Shown: positions 15,958 through 24,800 of the stretch, one piece after another
Numbering within the stretch: the first letter of the stretch is position 1
Layout: every line of letters starts with the position of its first letter
NCBI GenBank assembly: GCA_902464115.1
Contig: CABQIF010000011.1
Location: forward strand, 1-29,038
Direction: 5' to 3'
Source: an uncultured Ruminococcus sp.
Lineage (GTDB): Bacteria; Bacillota; Clostridia; Oscillospirales; Ruminococcaceae
DNA length: 29,038 bases
Made by a program: the position numbers and the translations under genes
Notes under the pieces: model-generated
Told to the model about the DNA's origin: nothing
The model's input: the letters and a program-made list of their open reading frames with translations, nothing else
Databases searched by the model: none

Positions 15958-15994
15958 AGCAACTTGATTATTTTGGAAAGAACCGAAAAAAGCC

Positions 15995-16023
15995 TTGACG
16001 GAAACCGGAAAGTTCGATATAAT
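15995..16023 (+). promoter_or_regulatory. Near-consensus sigma-A promoter of the rpe-hprK-murB-rapZ operon
   Basis: TTGACG at 15995-16000 and a perfect TATAAT at 16018-16023 have the optimal 17-base spacing. Transcription would start near 16030, leaving a leader of about 70 bases. The leader contains the small palindrome GCGATGGATCGC (about 16057-16068). Confidence 0.88.
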
Positions 16024-16102
16024 AAAATAAGAATCTGCTGTTACATACAGCGTTCAGCGATGGATCGCAATAGAAAGAAATAGAAAATGAGGCGATGGAA
16101 AC

Positions 16103-16780
16103 ATGCAGAAGATACAGGTTTCTGCTTCGATCTTGAGTGCAGATATGTGTAACTTAGAAGCAGTGGTACGGACGTTGGAAACAAGCGGTACGGATATGCT
16201 GCATTTTGATGTCATGGATGGGCGTTTTGTCGATAATATTTCCTTTGGTATTCCCGTACTGGAAGCCATCCGGAAAAAGACCGATTTATTTTTAGATGTA
16301 CATTTGATGATTTCCGACCCGTTGCACTATGCAGCACGGTTTGCAAAAGCTGGGGCAAACGGCATTACGTTCCATTTGGAAAGCGAAAGCGACCCACAGA
16401 AAACGATTGATGCCATTCATGCTTGCGGCATTCCAGCAGGCATTGTCATCAAGCCGAATACACCGGCAGAGGCAGTCTTGCCGTATCTGTCCTCGGTGGA
16501 AATGGTGTTGGTCATGACCGTAGAGCCAGGCTTCGGCGGACAGTCTTTCCTGTGGGAGATGCTGAAGAAGGTGCAGTTCCTGCGGCAGAAAGCAGCCGAA
16601 CAGGGCTTATCTGTCAATATTCAAGTAGATGGCGGCGTGAATGCGGAAACTGCTCCGGAGGCAGTGAAAGCCGGTGCAAATAACTTGGTAGTTGGCAGCT
16701 ACTTATTCCGGCAGGAAAACTTGAAAACAGCTGTGGACTTCTTCCATCAGCTGGCAGACGAAAAAGAGAGCCTCTCGTAA
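16103..16780 (+). CDS. rpe: Ribulose-phosphate 3-epimerase
   Basis: It interconverts D-ribulose 5-phosphate and D-xylulose 5-phosphate in the pentose phosphate pathway, in the cytoplasm, using a divalent metal. The 225-residue length and TIM-barrel motifs fit the family: VSASILSADMCNL at the N-terminus, the metal and catalytic residues His34 and Asp36 in LHFDVMDGRFVDN, His67 in LDVHLMISDP, the phosphate-loop region MTVEPGFGGQSF, and Asp176 in IQVDGGVNAET, with VVGSYLF binding phosphate at the end. A GAGG-type ribosome binding site precedes the start. The gene is first in the operon. In many Firmicutes rpe lies beside rsgA/thiN; here it leads into hprK instead. Confidence 0.96.
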   Translation: MQKIQVSASILSADMCNLEAVVRTLETSGTDMLHFDVMDGRFVDNISFGIPVLEAIRKKTDLFLDVHLMISDPLHYAARFAKAGANGITFHLESESDPQKTIDAIHACGIPAGIVIKPNTPAEAVLPYLSSVEMVLVMTVEPGFGGQSFLWEMLKKVQFLRQKAAEQGLSVNIQVDGGVNAETAPEAVKAGANNLVVGSYLFRQENLKTAVDFFHQLADEKESLS

Positions 16781-16816
16781 CAGACAATCATTGAGAGAAA
16801 ATAGGAGCGAACCCAT

Positions 16817-17929
16817 ATGAAAAAGAAATCCCCAAAAGTATACAAGGTGAAAACCGGGAATACAAAGTCTTCTTCGGTGCATAATGTCTTGTCCGCAGTA
16901 GTGATGATTGCAGCGGCTGGTTTGGTTGGATTTGTTGGCTACAGCATCGCAAAGCCATTCATTCAGGATGATGCTGCAACTTCGGATTCCAGCCTGCAAA
17001 TGAATGCAGCTGTGACCACGCAAGCGACCGAAGCAGCAACCACAGCGGAAACGACAACGGCAACGACTGCCGTTCCGGCGGCTGCTTCGACCGTAGAACT
17101 GAAAACCACGCCGGAAACAACTGCAACTACACCAGTTTGGGCTACGACTACAGGCGTTTCTACGGATATACAGATGGCAGGAACGGCATTTACGCACGAA
17201 TCCACCACACAGACGACCGGAACAGCCTCCGGCAGTGATGAAACAACTGCAACCGCTGCAACCGAAACACAAACCACAACGACAGAAGCGGTGAAGAAGG
17301 AAGGCGTTCCGCTTGCGAACTTCTCCGATGCAAAATCTGCACAGTGGCTGGATCGCTCTGTACTGGAAAGTGCCGACACCTTTACCGCAGCACTGGAGCA
17401 GGTCAGCGGAACAAAGGCAGTTGTTGTACCGATGAAGTTGCAGGGCGGTTGGCTGAACTATGCCTCTACCGTTTCCTATGTTGCCGGAACTTATATTTGT
17501 GATGGCACAATGACCGCTTCGGAAATTGTTAATCTTGCAGCAGAAAAGGGATTTTCTGTCTATGCACAGATCAGCGTGACCAATGACAATCAGTTCCCGG
17601 AACTGTATAAAGATGCCAGCATTCCGCTGCTGGATGGCACGGGCAGATGGCTGGACAATTCTGTCGAAAAGGGCGGAAAGCCATGGATGACCCCATACAG
17701 TGAAACGACGGTTTCCTATATGACTGCGATCATTCAGGAACTGGACAACGCAGGTTTCTCCGCAGCAATCTGTCAGGATTTCGTTTACCCGTCTTTCTGG
17801 GAGTCTGACCGGGATTTCATTGATGTCGATGCTTATTTCGGAGCAGACCGCTACAAGGCGATGCAGGACTTGGCAGATGCTATGGTAAACGCATCGAAGA
17901 ACATGACGGTCGTATTGGATATGAACTAA
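16817..17929 (+). CDS. Membrane-anchored protein with Thr-rich linker and DUF4015-like domain
   Basis: The 370-residue product has a short basic cytoplasmic tail, one transmembrane segment at about residues 24-44 (VLSAVVMIAAAGLVGFVGYS), and then a long low-complexity Thr/Ala/Glu linker to about residue 165. A folded domain of about 200 residues follows outside the cell. In that domain, AVVVPMKLQGGWLNYAS, then AAEKGFSVYAQISV, WLDNSVEKGGKPWMTPYSE and AAICQDFVYPSFW follow the order of the DUF4015 putative glycoside hydrolase (TIM-barrel-like) family. The usual FDYVRFP motif has become CQDFVYPS, so the catalytic residues may differ or be lost. AGGAG lies nine bases from the start. It sits between rpe and hprK, with no obvious pathway link. 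The domain call is by eye and moderate. Confidence 0.65.
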   Translation: MKKKSPKVYKVKTGNTKSSSVHNVLSAVVMIAAAGLVGFVGYSIAKPFIQDDAATSDSSLQMNAAVTTQATEAATTAETTTATTAVPAAASTVELKTTPETTATTPVWATTTGVSTDIQMAGTAFTHESTTQTTGTASGSDETTATAATETQTTTTEAVKKEGVPLANFSDAKSAQWLDRSVLESADTFTAALEQVSGTKAVVVPMKLQGGWLNYASTVSYVAGTYICDGTMTASEIVNLAAEKGFSVYAQISVTNDNQFPELYKDASIPLLDGTGRWLDNSVEKGGKPWMTPYSETTVSYMTAIIQELDNAGFSAAICQDFVYPSFWESDRDFIDVDAYFGADRYKAMQDLADAMVNASKNMTVVLDMN

Positions 17930-17995
17930 TTCCGGCATAAGGAAGCAAAAAACGGACAACAATAAAGAAACAGAATGAAAAAGGAGTCAAAGGCT

Positions 17996-18952
17996 ATGGC
18001 AAAATTCACCATTTCATTGGATAAAATCATTGATGAATTTAAACTGGAAACCATTTACACCCCCAAAAACGCTTCTGAAATTGAAATTGATGAGGCAGAT
18101 GTCACCCGTCCGGGCTTGCAGCTGATGGGCTTTTATGAATACTTCAATCCGGAGCGAATTCAGATCATCGGCAAGATGGAATATGCATACTTGTCCACGA
18201 TTGATGAAGAAACGCGTGTACAGCGGTTGGATATGCTGTTTTCGCAGCGGATTCCGGCTCTGGTCATCTCCAGAGAACTGCCATATTTTGAAGAAATGCT
18301 CGATTTGGCAAAGAAATATTCCGTTCCGCTCCTGCGGAGCAAGGAAAGCACCTCCAACTTTATCGCTGGACTGATTGCATTTCTGAACCTGAATCTTGCA
18401 CCGAGAATTACCCGTCACGGCGTTTTGATTGAGATCTATGGCGAAGGCGTTTTCATTACCGGGGAAAGCGGCGTTGGTAAGAGTGAAACAGCCATTGAAT
18501 TGGTAAAGCGTGGTCACCGTCTGGTTGCCGATGATGCAGTGGAAATCCGGAAGGTTTCCAATATCAGCTTGGTTGGTAGTTCGCCGGATAATATCCGCCA
18601 TTTCCTGGAACTGCGTGGCATTGGTATCATCAATGCACGGCGGTTGTTTGGTATCGGTGCCGTTAAAAATACTGAAAAAATTGAATTGATCGTTGAGATG
18701 GAACAGTGGAATCCGGAAAAGATCTATGACCGGATGGGCGTGGATACCCAATTTGTATCCCTGCTGGGCGTAAAAGTTCCGTCCCTGACGATTCCGGTTC
18801 GACCGGGTAGAAATCTGGCAGTCATCCTGGAAGTTGCAGCGATGAACAACCGTCAAAAGAAGATGGGCTATAATGCAGCTTCCGACTTGCTGGATCATCT
18901 GGGCTTGGAAGCAGAATCCAAAGAGGTGATTAAGGATTACGATGCATTTTAA
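17996..18952 (+). CDS. hprK: HPr kinase/phosphorylase
   Basis: It phosphorylates HPr on Ser46 in response to glycolytic intermediates and reverses the reaction by phosphorolysis, so it is the sensor of carbon catabolite control in Firmicutes. The 318-residue product has the N-terminal MurF-like domain and then the kinase core: catalytic His141 in TRHGVLIEIYG, the P-loop GESGVGKSE at residues 156-164, HRLVADDAVEI, and the family signature ELRGIGIINARRLFG. The frame is open to 17975, but the start at 17996 is chosen: AAAAAGGAG is nine bases upstream and the product then begins at the family N-terminus. It is followed at 22 bases by murB. Catabolite control by this protein plausibly reaches the neighbouring sugar operon, but no convincing cre site was found. 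Confidence 0.96.
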   Translation: MAKFTISLDKIIDEFKLETIYTPKNASEIEIDEADVTRPGLQLMGFYEYFNPERIQIIGKMEYAYLSTIDEETRVQRLDMLFSQRIPALVISRELPYFEEMLDLAKKYSVPLLRSKESTSNFIAGLIAFLNLNLAPRITRHGVLIEIYGEGVFITGESGVGKSETAIELVKRGHRLVADDAVEIRKVSNISLVGSSPDNIRHFLELRGIGIINARRLFGIGAVKNTEKIELIVEMEQWNPEKIYDRMGVDTQFVSLLGVKVPSLTIPVRPGRNLAVILEVAAMNNRQKKMGYNAASDLLDHLGLEAESKEVIKDYDAF

Positions 18953-18974
18953 AAACCAGACAGGAGAGAATGAC

Positions 18975-19883
18975 ATGCAGGGATTAGAATCCATTACGGC
19001 GTGTTGTAACGCCCATGCCTGTCCGATTTTGCCGGCGGAATTGCTGTCAAAGCACACAACATTCCGCATTGGCGGAGCGTGTCAGGCAATGGTACAGATT
19101 GCAAATCGAGAGGGCTTGCAGGCAATTCTGCAATGTTGTCAGGAACAGCATCTTCCTTGGGTCGTACTGGGAAACGGCAGCAATATTTTAGCAGCAGATG
19201 AGGGCTACCACGGCATTGTATTACAGCTGGGCAGGGCGTTTTCCAACGTCCGGCAGCTGGATGAAACGACACTGTTTTGCGAAGCCGGAGCAACCTTGTC
19301 CGCCGTTGGAAAAATTGCCTTGGAGGCATGCTTGACGGGCATGGAGTGTCTGGCAGGGATTCCGGGCACGATTGGCGGAGCAGTCTATATGAATGCCGGA
19401 GCATACGGCGGAGAGATGAAAGACGTTGTCCGCAGTGTAGAATATCTGGACGAAACGGGAACATTCCGGACGGCAACGCCGGAGGAATTGCAGTTCTCCT
19501 ATCGGCACAGCATGTTCTCCGGTACGAAAAAGATTGTAACGGGCGTGACCTTGCAGCTGCAAGCTGGAAAGTATGCAGACATTCGGGAAGAGATGCAGAA
19601 GTTGAAAAATCAGCGTGTTGCAAAGCAGCCGTTGGAGTTGCCGAGTGCAGGCAGTACGTTCAAGCGTCCGGTCGGCAGCTATGCGTCTTTTTTGATTGAC
19701 CAGTGCGGCTTGAAAGGGGCAAGTGTTGGCGATGCACAAGTCAGCGTGAAACATGCTGGATTTGTAGTCAATACCGGCCATGCAACTTGTCGGGATGTGC
19801 TGGAACTCTGCGACTTTGTAATTGAAACCGTAAAGGAGAAAACTGGCTACTGTCTGGAGTTAGAACCCGTGATTTTAAAATAA
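18975..19883 (+). CDS. murB: UDP-N-acetylenolpyruvoylglucosamine reductase
   Basis: MurB reduces UDP-GlcNAc-enolpyruvate to UDP-MurNAc with NADPH and FAD, the second committed step of peptidoglycan precursor synthesis. The 302-residue product is the shorter type II form common in Firmicutes. FAD-binding segments are FRIGGACQAMV and VLGNGSNILAADEGY, then GIPGTIGGAVYMNAGAYG. Catalytic residues are Arg177 in YRHSMF, the proton-donor Ser227 in PSAGSTFKRP, and the Glu near 296 in CLELEPVI. An in-frame ATG at 18942 overlaps the end of hprK, but 18975 is preferred, with AGGAG eight bases upstream. The hprK-murB-rapZ order recurs in Clostridia. Confidence 0.96.
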   Translation: MQGLESITACCNAHACPILPAELLSKHTTFRIGGACQAMVQIANREGLQAILQCCQEQHLPWVVLGNGSNILAADEGYHGIVLQLGRAFSNVRQLDETTLFCEAGATLSAVGKIALEACLTGMECLAGIPGTIGGAVYMNAGAYGGEMKDVVRSVEYLDETGTFRTATPEELQFSYRHSMFSGTKKIVTGVTLQLQAGKYADIREEMQKLKNQRVAKQPLELPSAGSTFKRPVGSYASFLIDQCGLKGASVGDAQVSVKHAGFVVNTGHATCRDVLELCDFVIETVKEKTGYCLELEPVILK

Positions 19884-19898
19884 CAGGAGGGAAAACAG

Positions 19899-20768
19899 AT
19901 GCAGGTTGTCGTTGTAACTGGAATGTCCGGTTCTGGAAAATCAACAGTCATGGATGTAATGGAAGATATTGGGTATTATTGCATTGACAATTTACCGCCG
20001 CAGCTCATCCATCGATTTGTGGAAATTTGCAGGGAATCCGAAAATAAGCTGGAAAAAATCGCAATTGCTGCGGATTTACGGTCAGGAGAAATGTTTGCGG
20101 ATGCCTATGACTGTGTTTGTCGGTTGAAAGAACAGTCAGATTTACATGTAAAGCTGCTTTACATCGAGGCACAGGATGAAGTCATCATTAAACGCTACAA
20201 GGAAACTCGCCGGAAGCATCCGCTGGATGAACGATTTAACGGCTGTCTGCATCAGGCACTGGAATTTGAACGGGAACAGCTGCTGCGATTAAAAGCAATT
20301 GCAGATTATTATATTGAAACGTCTTATATTTCTGTTTCCCAGCTCAAAGAACAGATTCGGGAAACCTTTTTGGAAACGCCATCTGATTCGCTTTCGATTA
20401 AAGTAACGTCTTTCGGCTTTAAATACGGCGTGTCTACAGAGTCGGATTTGGTGTTTGATGTTCGTTGTCTGCCGAATCCCTATTATATTCCGGAGTTGCG
20501 GCATCATACGGGCTGTGATGCCTGTGTACGGGATTATGTGATGCAGTTTGAACAATCCAAAATCCTGTTGAAAAAGATTGAAGACTTGCTTGACTTCCTG
20601 ATCCCGCTCTACATCAAAGAGGGGAAAAGCCGTCTGGTGATTGCATTCGGCTGCACGGGCGGCAAGCATCGTTCGATTACATTTACCGAACTCATCGGGG
20701 ATTATCTGATTGAAAAGGGCATGCACGTCATCAAGCAGCATCGAGATATTGGAAAGGATCGTCCGTAA
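19899..20768 (+). CDS. rapZ: RNase adapter / nucleotide-binding protein RapZ (YvcJ)
   Basis: RapZ-family proteins bind ATP/GTP. In E. coli the protein controls the stability of small RNAs governing glucosamine-6-phosphate synthase; in Bacillus YvcJ affects competence. The 289-residue length is standard. The P-loop is GMSGSGKST at residues 8-16, followed by IGYYCIDNLPPQLI, AADLRSGEMF, RRKHPL and, in the C-terminal UDP-GlcNAc-sensing domain, FDVRCLPNPYYIPELR, LVIAFGCTGGKHRS and KQHRDIGK. The start has CAGGAGGG at good spacing, 15 bases after murB. A terminator follows the stop directly, so this is the last gene of the unit. The glmR (yvcK) gene that usually comes next is missing. Confidence 0.96.
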   Translation: MQVVVVTGMSGSGKSTVMDVMEDIGYYCIDNLPPQLIHRFVEICRESENKLEKIAIAADLRSGEMFADAYDCVCRLKEQSDLHVKLLYIEAQDEVIIKRYKETRRKHPLDERFNGCLHQALEFEREQLLRLKAIADYYIETSYISVSQLKEQIRETFLETPSDSLSIKVTSFGFKYGVSTESDLVFDVRCLPNPYYIPELRHHTGCDACVRDYVMQFEQSKILLKKIEDLLDFLIPLYIKEGKSRLVIAFGCTGGKHRSITFTELIGDYLIEKGMHVIKQHRDIGKDRP

Positions 20769-20779
20769 CGCATCCACCG

Positions 20780-20815
20780 CACCGCCTTGCGGCAAAAGCA
20801 GGGCGGTGTTTTTTT
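20780..20815 (+). terminator. Rho-independent terminator after rapZ
   Basis: CACCGCC (20780-20786) pairs with GGCGGTG (20802-20808). The stem continues through TGC/GCA beyond one mismatch, with a 7-base loop and seven T residues directly after it. It separates the rpe-rapZ operon from whiA. Confidence 0.9.
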
Positions 20816-20934
20816 ATGGAGAAACCGAAAAAAATTTTTTTCTCTTGTGACATTTTCCACCGTTGCAGGTAGTTCCCAGTAAGAGGGCAACATGGCACAC
20901 AAGAGAAACGACCGTTGGAAAGGAGCGAACCGCC

Positions 20935-21849
20935 ATGTCCTTCTCGCAGGATGTCCGGCAGGCATTAAAACGTACCATCTTAGACAAAGACCAAGCCTTT
21001 TCCTGTCTGTATGGCATACTGCTGTACAGTCGTGTGTTTACCTCGGAGCAAATCTGTCTGCAAAGCGAAAGTGAAACCATTGTCGACCTGTTGCCGCAAC
21101 TGTTACATACGGTATTTTCGTTTCCGAAAGGAACGATTACAGTCGAACGGGGCAGAGGCGGACTTTACAGCCTTTCCCTGCAAAATACAGCTGCGGTTGC
21201 AGAAATCTGTGAACGCTATCACATCCACCTCGACAATCGGCAAATTAACCTCTGTAACATTGTGCAGAACAGCATGCCGGCGTTCCTGGCAGGGGTATTT
21301 CTGACTTGCGGAAACCTCATGGATCCCAACAAATCCTATCATCTGGAATTTGTCACGCCAACCTCGGTTCTCTGCAATGATTTAAGTTTGTTCCTGCAAC
21401 AATTGCTGGGCATCAAGGGACATGTATTTCAGCGAAAGCAAAGTTTTGTCCTCTATGTCAAGGACAGCGAACAGATTGAAGATATTCTGACGTTTATGGG
21501 TGCTCAGCAATGCACGCTGGACTTGATGAATATTAAGATCAAGAAAGACATGCGGAACAAGGCGAATCGAGTGCGAAATTGCGATGCAGCGAACATTGAC
21601 AAGGTGGTTTCTGCGGCAATGCGACAGACGGAAGAAATTCTACTCCTTGCAGAGAAGCGAGGACTGGACACCCTACCGCCGGACTTGCAGGAGTTGGCAG
21701 AACTGCGGCTGGAAAATCCAGAACTCAGTCTGAAAGAGTTGGGCGAACTGCTGCACCCTCCCATTGGACGTTCCGGTGTGAACCATCGGTTTCAGAAATT
21801 ATCCATGATGGCAAAGGAGTTGCGAGAACATGTCGGAACAGAAAAATGA
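20935..21849 (+). CDS. whiA: DNA-binding protein WhiA
   Basis: WhiA is a DNA-binding protein related to LAGLIDADG homing endonucleases but without nuclease activity. It affects sporulation in Streptomyces and cell division or chromosome segregation in Bacillus. The 304-residue product begins SFSQDVRQALKRT and has the LAGLIDADG-like segment AFLAGVFLTCGNLMDPNKSY. The C-terminal helix-turn-helix signature, LKELGELLHPPIGRSGVNHR, is present. Upstream in-frame codons back to 20863 exist, but AAAGGAG is placed for 20935 and the product then matches the family N-terminus. The stop overlaps dnaE by 20 bases, so the two are co-transcribed and probably translationally coupled. The promoter is not obvious; the 120 bases before the gene contain a TTGTGACA near 20845 without a good -10. 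Confidence 0.95.
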   Translation: MSFSQDVRQALKRTILDKDQAFSCLYGILLYSRVFTSEQICLQSESETIVDLLPQLLHTVFSFPKGTITVERGRGGLYSLSLQNTAAVAEICERYHIHLDNRQINLCNIVQNSMPAFLAGVFLTCGNLMDPNKSYHLEFVTPTSVLCNDLSLFLQQLLGIKGHVFQRKQSFVLYVKDSEQIEDILTFMGAQQCTLDLMNIKIKKDMRNKANRVRNCDAANIDKVVSAAMRQTEEILLLAEKRGLDTLPPDLQELAELRLENPELSLKELGELLHPPIGRSGVNHRFQKLSMMAKELREHVGTEK

Positions 21850-24800
21850 TGCCTTTGTACACCTGCACGTCCACAGCGTCTACAGTTTGCTGGATGGAGC
21901 GTGCCGGATTCCCGAGATGATGGAACGCCTGAAAGAACTGGGACAAACTGCGGTTGCACTGACCGACCACGGAAATCTATACGCTGCTATTTCGTTTTAT
22001 CAGGCAGCCAAAAAAGCTGGGATTCATCCGATTATCGGCTGTGAAGTCTATGTTGCCAGCCGAACACGGTTTGACCGAGGAACGGCAGTTGACCGAAAGC
22101 GGTATCATCTTGTTCTGTTGTGTGAAAACCAGACAGGCTATCAGAATCTGGTGAAGCTTGTTTCCAAGGCGTGCTTAGAGGGCTTTTATCAGAAACCACG
22201 GGTGGACTGGGAACTGCTGACACAGTATCACGAAGGGCTGATTGCCCTGTCTGGCTGTCTGGCAGGGGAGATTCCACAGCTGCTGTTGTCGGGCGATTAT
22301 GCCGCCGCCAAACAGACCGCTTTGCGGTATCAGGCTTTATTCGGAGCGGAACAGTATTACTTAGAAGTGCAGAATCATGGCTTACAAGAACAGAAAACTG
22401 TCTTGCCCTTGTTGGAACAGCTTTCCCGAGAAACGGGAATCCCGTTGGTTGCAACCAACGATGCACATTACCTGACCAAAGAAGAAGCGGAAATGCAGCA
22501 AGTGCTGCTGTGCATTCAGACGGGAAAAACACTGGATGACCCCACCGCTCTGCGGTTTGAAACCGAAGAATTTTACCTGAAAAGTACGCAGGAGATGCAA
22601 ACATTATTTGCAGCGATGCCGGAGGCGATTGCCAACACCAGACGCATTGCAGACCGTTGTCACGTAGAACTGGAAACAGGAACGCTGCACTTGCCAGCCT
22701 TTTCTATGGAGGGTGTTTCTGACAACATCGCATTCTTTCAGGCACTCTGTGAAAAAGGGATGCAGAAACGCTATGGAACGCCTGTCCCTGAACCGGTGCG
22801 AAATCGCTTGCAGCGAGAAATACAAGTAATCCGGCAGATGGGATATGTGGATTATTTTCTGATCGTTTGGGATTATGTCCGCTATGCCAAACAGCACGGG
22901 ATTCCGGTTGGACCCGGACGAGGTTCGGGAGCAGGCAGCCTCTGTGCGTACTGCATGGGTATTACAGAAATTGACCCGATGGCATATCATCTGCTCTTTG
23001 AGCGGTTTCTGAATCCGGAACGGGTGAGTATGCCGGATTTTGACATTGATTTCTGCGTAGAGGGCAGACCTGCCGTCAAGGAATACGTGATTCAAAAATA
23101 CGGAGCAGACCGTGTAACGGAAATCATCACATTTGACTTTTTCAAGGCTCGTGGAGCAATTCGGGATGTTGGACGAGTCCTGCATTTGCCATATGCATTT
23201 TGTGACCAGATCGCCAAGAAGATCGACCCTCGGCAGACCATTGCGGAAACGCTGGCAGCACCAGACGGGAAGGAGTTGCAGCAGCTTTTGCATACAAATG
23301 CAGATGCGAAAAAGCTGCTGGATTTGGCACAGAAAATAGAGGGTGTTCCTCGGCATACCTCCACGCATGCAGCCGGTGTGATTATCTCTGCGATTCCGCT
23401 GTTGGAAATGGTTCCTTTGCAAAAGAATGAAGATACCATTGTGACGCAATATCCGATGGGGGACTTGGAAACGCTGGGCTTTTTGAAATTTGATTTTCTG
23501 GGGCTGCGAAACTTAACCATTATTCGGAATTGTGTCCGGATGATTCAGGAAACTGAACCGCACTTCTCGATTCATCATATTCCGATTACAGATGCAGCCG
23601 TCTATCAGATGATGGCGAACGGCGATACAATGGGCGTTTTTCAGTTTGAAAGTGCGGGTATGCGACACGTTCTCCTGCAAATGCAGCCGAAATGCTTAGA
23701 GGACTTGACCGCAGCCCTTTCGCTTTACCGACCAGGGCCACGGGATTCCATCCCACAGTATCTGGAGAACCGGAAGCATCCGGATTCGATTTCTTATGCT
23801 CACCCATTGTTGAAACCGATTCTGGAAGTCACCTATGGCTGTATGGTCTATCAGGAACAAGTCATGGAAATCTGTCGGTCGCTGGCAGGGTATTCCTACG
23901 GTAGAGCGGATGTTGTTCGACGGGCAATGTCTAAGAAAAAACAGGAAGTCATGGAGCAGGAACGGCAGACATTTCTATATGGATTGGATGGCGTTTGTAG
24001 CGGAGCGATTCAGAATGGTGTGCCGAAAGCGGTTGCAGAGTCTATCTTTGATGAAATCAGTCGATTTGCAGCGTATGCCTTTAATAAGTCCCATGCGGTC
24101 GCCTATGCCTATCTGGCATATCAAACCGCCTATCTCAAGTGTCATTATTTTTCGGCATACATGGCAGCATTGATGACCAGCGTCATTGGAGATTTTCCGA
24201 AGCTGCTGGCATATAGTTCCGCCTGTAAGAAAGCAGGGGTTGCAGTTTTACCGCCGCATATCAACGAAAGCCATGCTGCCTTTACCTGTACGAAACAGGG
24301 CATTCGGTTTGGATTGCATGCCATCAAGAATGTTGGCATTGCATTGATTGAAAAGCTGGAACGAGAACGGCAGGCACACGGAGCATTTACGGACTTGTAT
24401 GATTTTTGCGAGCGAATGCAGGGCATAGAATTGAACAAACGAGCATTGGAAAGCCTGATTCAAAGCGGTGCACTAGATGGACTGGGCTGGAATCGGCGGC
24501 AGATGCTGACGCAAGCCGATGCGGTTCTATCTGCTGCAAAGGAAACTGCTGCAACGCAAGTGGTTGGGCAGATGCAGTTGTTTGGCGGCGATGCTACAGG
24601 CAGCTGGCAGCGACCAGCACCAGAACCCATGGAGGAATTCTCTCCGGCGGAGCTGCTGCGGATGGAACGAGAAGTTACCGGAATGTATCTTTCTGGAAAT
24701 CCGTTTCAGCCTGTGCAGTATCTTTGTCGTCTGTTGCACGTGCCTGCCAGCACGGAACTTTCTGACTTGCCGGAGCAGGCAGAAGTGGCATTTCTGGGCA

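Noticed and set aside
15617..15962. Overlapping short minus-strand frames (64-83 codons) in the gene-free region.
   Set aside because: They lack ribosome binding sites, overlap each other and promoter elements, and have Phe/Lys/His-rich composition expected from AT-rich DNA.
16703..17962. Minus-strand open frame of 419 codons, very rich in Cys, Gly, Arg and Ser.
   Set aside because: It is the reverse complement of the Thr-rich surface protein and its flanks; composition reflects the repeat tract on the other strand.
18014..19069. Minus-strand open frame of 351 codons opposite hprK.
   Set aside because: hprK motifs are unambiguous on the plus strand, and the antisense frame lacks a ribosome binding site and recognisable domains.
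20830..20934. A sigma-A promoter for whiA around the TTGTGACA at about 20845.
   Set aside because: No acceptable -10 hexamer lies at 16-19 bases, so the promoter could not be placed with confidence.
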